Of a stretch of DNA of 64,000 nt, positions 34,203 through 45,359 are shown one piece after another (the first letter of the stretch is position 1; each line of letters begins with the position of its first letter). Source of the stretch: Saxidomus purpurata. Lineage: Eukaryota; Mollusca; Bivalvia; Venerida; Veneridae. Position numbers and translations under genes: made by a program. The stretch covers positions 31,834,815 to 31,898,814 of the forward strand of contig JAFMSR010000006.1 of NCBI GenBank assembly GCA_022818135.1. Reading direction: 5' to 3'. Below the pieces are notes generated by a model. The model made no database searches. It was given only the letters and a program-made list of their open reading frames with translations, and had not been told where the DNA came from.

Positions 34203-34273
34203 CTCTGGACTTAGACTGCTTGACTTATAGTTCTGCCTTGCTTCAATTGTCTCCTTGATCTTAGCCAACCCAT
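34203..34273 (-). CDS. CEP350: CEP350 exon 6, probable (KLEKLKE helix)
   Basis: This 71 bp segment lies between a TGTATTTTCAG acceptor and a GTGAG donor. Only one frame is open; it reads GLAKIKETIEARQNYKSSS and ends with LSPE. This resembles the KLEKLKERIRKQWE helix at this position of vertebrate CEP350. It needs phase 1 on entry, but the exon upstream ends in phase 0. Its flanking introns are a noisier copy of those around 32841-32893, so it could be a diverged duplicate exon or carry sequence errors. Confidence 0.55.
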
Positions 34274-34424
34274 CTGAAAATACACAGTGTAAATTTATAA
34301 AAAGGAAAGGGAAACCTATCCACTAGAATCGAATTAAATGTTCAATGTAATGCCTAATGATGCAAGACTGGTCATGGACAGAATGATATCCTTTATAAGA
34401 TTAGTACTGGATCAAGAAAAAATA

Positions 34425-34935
34425 TCAAGAGGCTAAGTGAATGGAGAGGTAAAGGACATAATACAGAGATTCTAAAGCACTGTAAATGAAGAGGTAAATG
34501 ACAATACAGAGATTCTACAGAACTGTGAATGAAGAGGTAAAGGACATAATATAGAGGTTCTAAAGCACTGTGAATGAAGAGGTAAAGGACAATACAGAGA
34601 TTCTAATGTACTAAGAATGAAGAGGTGAAGGATAATACAGAGATTCTAATGTACTAAGAATGAAGAGGTAAAGGACAATACAGAGATTGTAAAGCACTGT
34701 GAATGAAGATGTAAAGGACAATACAGAGATTCTAATGTACTGTGGAGAGGTAAAGGACAATACAGAGGTTCTAAAGCACTGTGAATGAAGAGGTAAAGTA
34801 CAATACAGAGATTTTAAAGCACTATGAATGAAAAGGTAAAGGACAATACAGAGTTTCTAAAGTAATAACTGATAATGAAAAGGTAAATGATAATATAGAT
34901 TCTGAAGCACTTGGAATGAAAAGGTGAATATGCTG
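34425..34935. repeat. ~43 bp degenerate tandem repeat
   Basis: About twelve copies of a unit with gaatgaagaggtaaaggaca, then atacagagattctaaagcac and tgt, with drift in length from 41 to 56 bp. Confidence 0.88.
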
Positions 34936-36223
34936 AAGCACTGTCAATGAATACAGAAGATCTAGTGCACAGACATATACATGGAAACCAATACTCTGAA
35001 GCAAGGCTTGATGCATCAGGTAAGAAACAAGAGATTTAACACACATTAAGGTGAATTATGTAATAGGACAAAAAGAGGTTGCAATGGATAAAGATGTGTG
35101 AAAGCAAGTACTGACTGCTTCCTTGCTTGATGCTTAGGCATTATAAAGGTTACTAAGTGTCAGGGTTGAGTTCTGGGAGAATGAGGTAACATGACTATTG
35201 CAAACCGGTTTCATCTCAAAGAAACTTAAAATTTCAGGTAACTGACCATTCCAAAGCTTTATAGCAAGCTCAGAGAATCAACCTATTGCTTCGTATTTGT
35301 GCTGTGCATTGTGGCATTATTCCTGTAGGTAGTATAGGGGTAATTCTTCTTTGGTATTTTCCTTGTACTGTGTCTGATTGTTCTGCTTTAGCACATAGTA
35401 AAAGCATTCTCTGTATATCAGGTGACATTTATTGCTGCAGTGTGTGCCTTGTCTACTGTCTTTCTTATAGTAAAAGGATTCATTTTTCTGTGAGTGGGTA
35501 AGGTTGTGTGGTGCATACTAAGTTTGATGTTTTTTTTGAGATTTTTTTGCTTATTTTACACAATTTGCTTCGTGCATCTATTCCCAGTTTCATTTTCAAT
35601 TAAACATATTGCACATCTATAGCCTTTACTTTCAAACTGTCTTAAATTTATATATTCAACAGGTGTTAGTACATAAAGGTGTGTCAAACACTTGAAGAAA
35701 TTATTCATAGCCTATGATTTAAAGTATTTTTGTGTACTCTCGCATAAAAATAAATTGCACAATTAAACAGCGACCCAGTTTTTTTTATTAAAATTTATAG
35801 CACAATAAATAAACTATATAAGCAGGTTCATAGAAGCTGTAGAAATAATGCTAAATAGGCTCTGATATAACTTATATTCAAATTACAACATTCATGACAC
35901 TGACAAAAGCCTTAATAAATATTTACCTCATAAAAAATTGCATGCAAACATTTTTCATTGATTTTTTTAAGGTGATTTTTCAATTTTCCTTTTACTGGGG
36001 GTTCAATAGTTATGATCTACGGTTTATAGATGGACAATTCTGGGTGTACACTGTCATCGCATAATGCATTCTATGACATTTATTCTTTATTTTCAACACG
36101 TAATTACACCTTGTCTGCAATAAAATACGTTTAACTTATACACAATATAAATAAATTATACTTTTATGTTTAACATAATGCCCTTTCAGATGGAAAGCTA
36201 TTAATAATCTTTCAATTATTTAC
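34936..36223. other. Intron 5, remainder
   Basis: Plain AT-rich sequence. A small exon is expected here or in the array before it, because exon 36224-36309 ends in phase 0 and exon 34203-34273 needs phase 1. I searched by eye for a segment encoding a RLDxLKRRQ-like helix and did not find one. Confidence 0.4.
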
Positions 36224-36309
36224 CGGAGGTGATCGACTTTCCTTAAAAGAAGATTGAGAAGGTTCAACAAGGGCACCAGGGGACAGAACCCTCATTTGAT
36301 TTCTATGAT
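36224..36309 (-). CDS. CEP350: CEP350 exon 5, small serine-rich exon
   Basis: This 86 bp exon follows a TTTTTAAG acceptor in phase 1 and reads HRNQMRVLSPGALVEPSQSS then FKESRSPP up to a GTAAAT donor in phase 0. Its first codon is completed by the G left over from the previous exon. The ALRLTDSSPSS region of vertebrate CEP350 is a plausible counterpart. The phase does not match the next exon at 34203-34273, so a small exon is probably missing between them. Confidence 0.65.
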
Positions 36310-39300
36310 CTTAAAAATAAGAATTTTTCTTTTCTTTTATGATATTAAATGATGAATTTTTAGCTGTATTGCATGTTTAAACTAACACGCAGGGAGAGTT
36401 TATTTCATAATAACACTTTGTCAGCCATGTTTCTACTTTAAAAAAAAACCCATAAATCAACAAAAGGTAGGAAACAGTTACTGTGAACATGGTGAAAGCC
36501 TGAATATTCATGGGCACGAATTCTGATTGTTTTCACCCAAAACTGGGTTTCACACTTGCATTTGTAAAACAGATAACATAAATATTGCCCATCCTTTAAT
36601 ATGGACAGAAATATTATGTTCGTTGGGTAGTTAAATGAATGAAAGTATCATACTACTTGAATAGTGAAAAATGCAGATCATGATCGGATGCATAGATGTG
36701 AACCCTAATCATGATCTTTACTTCAGATCTCAAGATATTTTAGGTTTTTAGTACAACTGGGTATTCACACATCACTTTTTTGTCTTTAAGGTAGGGAATT
36801 TTATACATCTCAATTGTCGGTTCAGTTCTCATCCTTTTTGGCAGTGAATGGGTGTTCTGTGACTTAGGTCTTCTTAAATTTCACATAGAATATGCTTCTA
36901 AGGTTCTTTTTCTCATATTTGTCTTTCCCAAACATGGACAAAACATGATTAACATTATTAAAATCTTAACTAGTTCAAAAATACTTAAATGATACCCTGA
37001 CACCAAAACTTCAGTCAATATAACTTCAGTCAATATTTTTAAGTCCAAAAAGGGCCATAAATGTATTGAATTTAAATTCCGTTCAGATTTATACCCAACT
37101 TCAGTGTCTGATGCCCCTGAATACTTGAAGTGAGGTCTTAAATCAATCCCATTAGTAGTAACACAATTAATAACCACAGTATGTCCATGAAAGAAGCTGG
37201 CATTAAAAAAACTTCTGCAATTCTGATGCTAACGCCAACTTGTACAAAGGTGACCGCAATAGCCCTACTCAATATTCCTTGAATAGTCAACCTAATAAAA
37301 AAATTGATTCTTAGCACTTCAATTTTAACAAAAGTCTTTCTGAAGTGTTTTGTAATTTGCAAACTTTCCGAGCATTCATAAATGTCACATTACACGCAGC
37401 TGCGATAATTGCAGAACTTTGTCATAATTTCATTGCCAGTAATTTCAGAAAATGTTCCTTATGTCATAAATAAAATATCAGTTACCTGGATTCAGTATGA
37501 TGGACATCAGTGTATTGGTGGAGGGGGGAGTTCACATTAATCCTTCAACATCTTAACACATAAATCATCAGTAGTTATAATCCACAGAATAACACATTAT
37601 TTCTTCATTTTTGTAACATTTGTAACAAACCAGTGAAATCTGCTTAAATAGTTTGGTAAACCTTACAAAACTTTCTAAATATCCAACAAAATTCTTTAAT
37701 CCTGAGGAATCCAATACAAAACCACAACCTGATCCAATTAAGAAATCAAATATGGGTACACGGGAATTTCAACCGACTATTTACCCACCACTTCATTACT
37801 TTTAGTATCTCCGACATCCAAAAACATATCCATTTAATTCCAATTCCTCCCTCCTGTCTTTTTACAATGATTTAAAATAAACCACCCCAACATAAATCCA
37901 CAACTTTATTATCGAAATTTGATCCAAGTTAACGGGCAAATATCTTGATAGTGCCAGAAAGCCAAATATACACATACGTTCTGACACAGACCGCTAGTTC
38001 ACTAAATATATAATATTGGAAACTACCCCATAGTAATTCAATGTATGTACAATTAAACCAGGGGCTTTGACATATTTACTTATTGCGATCAACAAACATA
38101 ACTTTACGTTCGGTGTAGAATTGCGCTATGTCCCACAATAAGGACTGTAGGTATTTGGTCAAATCTCGCTTCAGTTACCTCAATACCTACACAATACAAA
38201 TTGCAGTAGTCTTCTATCTTTTGAAATTTTCATCAGCAACTTTTCTGGTCTTTGCAACTACAGACTTTGTGTAAACCAGAATGATGAGTGTTTTAATTCT
38301 TATCGACCCTTCTAAATCTTTAAAATGGACTTGTCCATCTTTCAATTTGGACAGTACCATTAACTGTTTAAAGGGGAATCAACTGAAAATGTACTGACTG
38401 AATAGCGACCTGGGCAGATCATGATCAGACATTGCACCATTGTGGAGACTTTAAAGACAGAAAAACAATCCGGCAGAACACCATTGGCTGTTTTATACAG
38501 GAAGACCATTCAATAGTATAAATAAGAAAAAAAATCATTTCAATCATTAATTTGGTTACTAGACCCCTATGCCTGTCTAATTATTTATCATGTAACTCAC
38601 CAGGGTACAAAATTGTTTCATACACAGTAGTTAAATACACAAACAAAATTGCTTTTTGCCTGTCATCATTTCTAAGGCATGATTAATGATATTTATGAAG
38701 AGTGTCATGCTATTTGAACCCAAGGCAATATTTCAGGCTCATTTACTTATTGATGCTGAGGATAATGAAGGCAAATTAATTTGATGCATGAATGACAAAC
38801 AGGACCCGGGTCAAAAAAATCATTTTTTCTCATTTTCTGTTATTACAACATCGGTATTTCAAAGGCCTCCCCAAGTGACCAAACCAAAACCCTGTGACCA
38901 CTTCAGAAATGTTTCAGTTCCCCTCCTGCTGGTGGGGACAATAATCCCGAGGATTCTAGAGTAAATCCTACATCATTCCACGAACATAATCCGCCTAACT
39001 TCGTGAAAGGACAATCTACATACTTTTAAACAAAGTTTGTCTTCGATTTAATATAGATTATTGGGGCACTATTGGACATGTGAAATTGATGAGCAGGGGA
39101 AATACTTCGCATAAAGTCATTCTCTAGTTGCTTAGTTTTTCGTTAAGTGAATGTGATCCGCCAGTAATTCACTTAATGTATCATTTTTTATCTCCCATTG
39201 ACAAAACCAATCCGCAGTATCAGTAATGTAAGGCAGGTTCTGTCTTGTCACATCCAAAAGCATTGTTCCTATCTTTACCTTACCTTTTTAAAGATTAATT

Positions 39301-39809
39301 TAGAGACAATTTTAATCAATTAAGGTTTCTACATGTTTTTTGTCTTCAGGGAGGTCTCTGATTTTCAAGGCCATGGCCATAAAAAGGAGAAAATTTGCTA
39401 AATTTTCTAACTTGTCGATGGGAGTTGAAGTTTTGTTTTGATATACATTTTACAATACATTTTTAAACTGATTTTCATACCCTAAGTTATGTTTTAAGTA
39501 TAATACTATCAAACCTTATGCTCAAAGTTTGGCCTTGACCTTCAAAATATAATGTAACACTATCATCATTTGTATAAACCTCCAGCTATTACTAAGTTAT
39601 GCTCTGTACAAAGACACTTTGTAAAAGGTTATAGCACAAAGTGAAAACTTGACCCAGGAGGAAAGACTCCCAGAACTGGTGCATGACACACCCTTATGTA
39701 GGAAGCAACAACTGTGTAATTTGAGTTACTGGAAAATTGGTTCATGCATATAGGTAATAACAAAGAAGAAATCTGTGAAATACCAGACATGAAAATGCAT
39801 GCAGTCTGA
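36310..39809. repeat. Intron 4, left part, with decayed dispersed repeats
   Basis: At 36600-36740 and 38320-38430 are copies of the GATCATGATC family. At 36985-37300 lies a decayed GCCGAC-type satellite element: aagtccaaaaagggccataa, then gatgctaacgccaacttgta, gaccgcaatagccc and a degenerate ttgaatagtcaacct end. The rest is AT-rich intron. Confidence 0.6.
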
Positions 39810-39810
39810 A

Positions 39811-40140
39811 AGTGACCTTGCCTGTGACTTTGACACGAGGGTGACCTTGCCTGTGACCTTGACATGAGGGTGACCTTGCCTGTGACTTTGACATGAGGGT
39901 AACCTTGCCTGTGACTTTGACCGGAGAGTGACCAGAGAGTGACTTTGAAAGTGACCTTGACATGAGGGTGACCTTGCCTGTGACTCTGACATGAAGGTGA
40001 CCTTGCCTGTGACTTTGACATGAGAGAGACCTTGCCTGTGACCTTGACATGAGGGTGACCTTGCCTGTGACTTTGACATGAGGGTGACCTTGCCTGTGAC
40101 CTTGACATGAGGGTGAACTTGCCTGTGACCTTGACACACG
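39811..40140. repeat. 30 bp minisatellite
   Basis: About eleven copies of gtgaccttgcctgtgacctt followed by gacatgaggg, one interrupted by a short variant near 39925-39960. The 30 bp period is a multiple of three and the unit has no stop in any minus frame, so three overlapping minus-strand frames of 140-160 codons appear with ten-residue repeats (VTGKVTLMSK). These are almost certainly not genes. Confidence 0.93.
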
Positions 40141-43100
40141 TCTGTTCTGAGGGGCATAGTTTACCATCATGCCTTACATAGGTGTGAAGTTAACTTCTCT
40201 GAATTTTGTTCAAGAATTTTAAAGTTACAGAAATCTTAAACAGATTGAATCAACAAGCTAACCACGCAGCGCAGAAATAGTATAATAACAGAATGCAATT
40301 CTATGGGGAAATAGAAATGGTTTTCAAAGAGTCCAAGTTCCGATATATTCTTAATGAAACATTAAGCATTAAAAGTCATTTAATTTAATTAAATTCACCA
40401 TCCATGAATAAGAACGTAGTTTTATCCACAGCATTCATAAAACATTTATACGCAGTAAATAATAACGGTCCAATCCTGACCTGAATGTATAATTCGTTAT
40501 TTACCAACAGGGAATCAACATTTCCATATTTCATAACAGTACTGTGCTGTTTTCTTTCACTGCATAAACTTGTCATTTAACTCTTTTTTTTTTCAAAAAT
40601 TCAAAAGAACAGGAGATCCCAAAGGATCTGGGTGCCGAACCTTTCTATGATATTTATGACAGCTGTTTCGTCATTATTCTCTTTTTATCATAACTGTATG
40701 ACATCTGTGGCAGCAGGATAATAAACCAGTCTATGGCTGTACTGAACAAACCTGTCTTTGTAAATGATCGGTCCTGCATTGCTAAGATTTCCTATTTTCT
40801 AATGTTCTCCCTTCATTGTTTTTTTCGAAAAGATTTTTTCTCATTTCAAATTTATCAGAAAAATGCCACATGTATCTTTTTTCCTTCAAAAAAACACAAT
40901 TTCTACCAATCTATTATGCAACACAAGATAGCACATTCAAAGGCTGGGATGTCTAACCGAAGAATTAAAAATAATTATCCCCAGACATTAACTATCCCCA
41001 GACATTAATTATCCCCAGACAAGTATTGTTATATTACTTATTCTATACAACAACATTTTTGGCCCAAACTGGAAGCCCAACAGCCTCATTTTTGACTAAA
41101 ACTAAATGAATGTCTGTAAGTTGTTTCTGGTTATACTGTTATGTTGGTGAGCAGTGACGACATAAGTTTCAATAATGGAAAGACAGAATGAGGAAAATCC
41201 AACTTTTGACCAATTAAAGAGCGTATAATCTTGTAGAGTGCATTAAGCAGTTCAAACGACTCTACTGCCTGATGAACAGACCTGGATCATATGAGCAACA
41301 AATGCTTAAGTATGATAGTTACCTCTTCACTATTTATTTTCACAATTGACTGTAGATGTAAAATGATTTCATACATGTAACATTTATTTAATTTTCACCT
41401 CTAAGGACTATCCAATGACTTTAGATTTGGATAATCATTTCAGGGAGCTTAAATATCTAGCTTGTACAAAGTTAAAATGCTTGTAACAGTACTTCCAGAG
41501 TCTTAATAATGTCACATTCAAATGGTCTGATCTAGCATACACAAGATAAGGCTGTATGCTATGTACAGAGATATGGCTGCCTCTGACAAAGACGTCTAAA
41601 TGCTATCTTTATTTCTCTTAGAAGTTCATTACAGCATTCTGATAACCAGAACCAATATGTATACTTTTCTTCTATTTAATCAGGCAAATTACTTCACTTC
41701 TAATCGCCACACAACGTTAAATCAACATCATATATCTAAAACAATGTTTACCAAATGTTACAAAGTTAAATATTGCTACATAAAATGAATACAGAGAACC
41801 ATGGGCCGCGTGCTTTTTGGTTTCTTTCCACAAGTGCCTGATAAACGATCAGGAAAATGAATTAACGAGGTAACGTGGCCCAATGGTATTTCTTCAAGTG
41901 CCTGTTGTGAGTTTTTGCGACCCCCAGTTTTTATGTAATTGTCGGAACGGGTTAAATCTTCTAGTGACGAAGGTATGTAAAGAGTCTCCTCAAGTGGGCT
42001 CAATTTATATTATTAACATGAAAAAAAATCGAACTTCTTTGAAAAACAGATCACTTTGTAAAGTAGTGAGAAGTTAATTTCAGTTTTCATTAGCGTAACA
42101 CAAATGACACTTTATACTACAAAATAACATCTTTTCCTTTCCCCTAAGGCCCAAAGCATCTTGAAATGCTTGGCCAAAGATTATTTAACAAAAAGTACCA
42201 ATACCTCTTTGTTCATATATAGTATTACATTAATTACACAGACTATTACCCAAAAAGCAAAACACAATTTTAACAGTCTTGCAAATTACCAAAATGTTCT
42301 CTAAAAACCATCGTTCCCTGACCAGCATAATGGAAACACAAAAGTACAAGCTTACATTACAAAAGAAACACTTCTATGCTATATCGGTTATCTCTATAGT
42401 AGAGGTAAATTACAATGTACGAAAAACTCACAAAATGTGACAAAATTCTTAAGTAATGATTTTGCGCTTAAAAGTATATATACAAAGGAATTCGATACAA
42501 TAGTATCGTGTTGAAAATGTGTAACCCCTTTTGTTCCCGACGTATTCCTTGATTCAAGAAAAACAATAGGTAATTACCAGAGGTAATTAAACGAAAATAA
42601 TAGACAAAGTATCAAATTATTTAATTCCATTGTAGTGCAACAATCTACGGGTAAAATTGATAACAATAGACCGCTGGTCCTATCTATGAACGGCATTGTT
42701 ATTTGCGAAATATTGTAGCGTTTAAAATTAATTATGGCTTGATAGTCAATATATAGATGTTAAAAGCACAAAAGATGTTTGATTTATTAACATGTGCAGT
42801 GTACATGTGTAAAATTTGTCCACTCAGGCGTGCTAAAATTAATTTGTAAAATACAAGTTGACACTATATGATTTTGTTCGTAAGACTGTTTTTTATGAAG
42901 TAACATAAATATGGTAATTAAGAAACATTCCCTTTAAAGGAGATTTATCAACAGTAAGGCATTCAGTTCTATATAAAGACTGTTCCCTATTCTTGTTTTC
43001 CTCCTTCAATTGGGGGCCATGTAAAAGCATCTATCTAACCAAATTCCTAATCTAAACATGCTAATACAATCATGTAATGCATTTTTTCTCCAAATTCAAA

Positions 43101-44079
43101 ATTTAAGCCATTTGGGTCCAGAATTTTGATGCCATTAATGAATCAGCAATGGACCTCCTTGAGATGCCCTCTGAATGAGCGAACATTTTAATAGAGCAGT
43201 GCACAGGCATCTGAGACCATAAGACCTAATGCCCTTTAAATCTCTTGAAAGTCTTCTTGCTACAGCAATGCGTCAGCAGCCTACTCTCCTTGTTATAGAG
43301 AACTAAGTGATCCTGACGGAGATATCAAACCCAGAAAACTGAAAGGTCAAGTCAACCTTTTTCACTAATGGCAAAGGGGACAACAGTATTCTATTGCAGA
43401 AATTTTCACATTAAATAATGGTACGTGTATACAGTCTTGAGCGGAAGGAAAAGCGCTAAAAAGCATTAATTGAAAGCAAATAACCCCCTGGTCGACGACA
43501 GTTCAAGTCTGAGCCCGACGCTCTCACACACACAAACATACAGGTCAATGCTGACCAAAGTAAATAAATAATATTTTGAGTGTATTACAATAAATACCAT
43601 TTTCCTTTTAAACATGTTATGTCCGATATTTATACCCATAAATTATACAGGTGTTAAATTGGCAGCTAATATTATCAACTACAAAATGATGGTATCAATG
43701 ACCTTTTTAAAAGAGCAAACCAGAACTATTTTTACAAAGGCATACCGCCTATTGACTGGAATCTCCTGTGTGTATTTTTGGTGGTGTATTAGACCTTTTC
43801 TTTTGTACGGTTCATCTGCGTTCTTGTGGTATCAGATACATTTGTGTCAAAAGTCTTTTTTCAAACTTTTCCATTTAAATGAAGCTCAGACATCTCTGGC
43901 ACTGGTCAAGAAACCTTACGGCCAATAGATGCCAAGCATGCAGATTGGTTCAATTAAGGACCCCTACCTTCAAGCAAGTCACCCATACAAACAGGACATG
44001 AAATTGAAGTCTAGGGTTGTGTAATTATTGTATTTATAATCAAAATAACAGAAATATCATGTGGGTCAACCTGCACTTC
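40141..44079. other. Intron 4, middle, nothing firm
   Basis: AT-rich intron. Short direct repeat at 40975-41025 (attaactatccccagac repeated three times). Around 43436-43515 a possible tRNA-derived box A/box B pair (gagcggaagg and agttcaagtctgagcc) was noted but not called. Small frames on both strands have no recognisable product. Confidence 0.4.
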
Positions 44080-44510
44080 CTCTCATTGTGCTTGTACATA
44101 GTATGAAGTTGTATTGAATTCCAACCAGTGGTTTTCAAGTTATGCTTCTCTGTAATCACTCAAGATAATGTTATGTTTCCTGTACACTGCACTTCCTCTC
44201 AATGTACTTGACCATTGTATTAAGTTGTATTGAATTCTAACCAGTAGTTTTCCAGTTATGCTCCGGACAAGGAAAAATAACAAAGGGCAATAACTCTGTT
44301 ATCACTCAAGATAGAGTTATGGTTCTTAGCCACTGCACTTCCTCTCAATGTGCTTGACCAATGTATGAAGTTGTATTGAATTCCAACTAGTAGTTTTCAA
44401 GTTATGCTCTGGACAAGGAAAATGCAACAGACTGCCTGACCGACCGCCTGTCCGACCACCGGGTGACTCCTTTATACCCCCCTAAATTTCGTTTCAGGGG
44501 TATAACAAAA
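44080..44510 (+). mobile_element. 146 bp satellite element with hairpin tail
   Basis: Three copies of the 146 bp unit (tgtattaagttg at 44216 and tgtatgaagttg at 44362 are 146 bp apart) are followed by gactgcctgaccgaccgcct and a pyrimidine/purine hairpin (ttatacccccctaaatttcg then tttcaggggtata, about 44470-44505). Satellite, direct-repeat tail and hairpin in this order recur in other satellite-bearing repeats of bivalves and look like the 3' end of a non-autonomous element. It sits about 215 bp from the 3' border of exon 44724-45359. Confidence 0.8.
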
Positions 44511-44723
44511 ATTTAACATTTAGTTTCATCGAAGAAGAACTTTAAGTAAATTGTTGAAGATGGATGCAGGGCCAGGGACCACCTACCCATACTAACAGCT
44601 CAGATGAGCTAAAAATGTAGTACAAGACTGTTTGTAAACTGTCTAAAGACAGCAAAATTTGTTTCCACATCCAGTAAAATGTCCGATATGAAATAATAAA
44701 GTTAGCAAAGCTAAAATACATAC

Positions 44724-45359
44724 CTGGTCCTATTTGCTTTATATTTCCTCTGAATCTACGACCCCTGCTCGACTCACTGTCTGACTGAGAGCAGTCTGTG
44801 TTCCTCCCATCCATTTCGGGGCTATCCGACACAAGATCTAAGAAATGTGACTTTTTCATTGACCCAGATTTGTGTGATCCTGCAGCACCGTATCCGCTTG
44901 CTGTTGCCGATTTACTTGATCCTGGAACCGTGACACTTACATGTGTCAGACGGGCACCAGCATCAACTCCGCGAGAGTCATAATTTCTCGTCAAATTATT
45001 ATTAAGGAAATTTATATCTGTTTCTCTAATATCTCTTGAATTTGTTAATGTTGATTGATCACTAGGTACAATATCACGAACATTTGAATCCATATATCCA
45101 TTACCTAATCCCACATGATTTTCTCTGTAACGGACGTGCTCAGAAAATTCAACGTGTCTGTCACTCACATCTCTAATACCGTGACTACCACCGTGACCTG
45201 CCTTGGATCCTCTGTGCGGTTCTCTCTCGTATTTTTTCTCCTGTAAGAGTAAGCTCCCCTGTTTCTTCTTGCTTGAATGACTGGCATGGTTCTCATGGGT
45301 CTTTGATGTTGATTTTTTATGACGTTCTTTTTCATCTTTTTCTTCTACATATTTATCTT
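44724..45359 (-). CDS. CEP350: CEP350 exon 4, large disordered N-terminal exon
   Basis: At 636 bp this is the largest exon in the window, phase 1 in and 1 out, and open throughout. It starts with a charged run (EDKYVEEKDEKERHKKS), continues with a Lys/Ser/His-rich segment, then RHVEFSEHVRYRENHVG, which aligns with the vertebrate RVEFREPLVSYREI block. The rest is Ser/Asn/Gly-rich and low in hydrophobics (SESSRGRRFRGNIKQIGP at the end), consistent with intrinsic disorder. The donor is GTATG. No membrane segment or enzymatic motif is visible. Confidence 0.9.

Larger units (their letters stand above)
32380..34425. repeat. Local duplication, second copy noisy
   Basis: The segment 32380-33050 recurs in degraded form at 33783-34425. 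Shared words include aacaaatttggacaggggaa, aacttttcaag, catttaatctta and, on the far side of the exons, aagactggtcatggac and tactggatcaagaaaaa. Each copy contains one candidate CEP350 exon (32841-32893 and 34203-34273). The second copy contains many small insertions, as if poorly corrected. It is either a true tandem duplication of exon plus intron or an uncollapsed second haplotype. Confidence 0.75.

Noticed and set aside
39629..40170. Three overlapping minus-strand frames of 142-159 codons
   Set aside because: They read through a 30 bp minisatellite in all three frames, so no frame is preferred.
44798..44983. + strand frame opposite the 636 bp exon
   Set aside because: Antisense shadow of exon 44724-45359.
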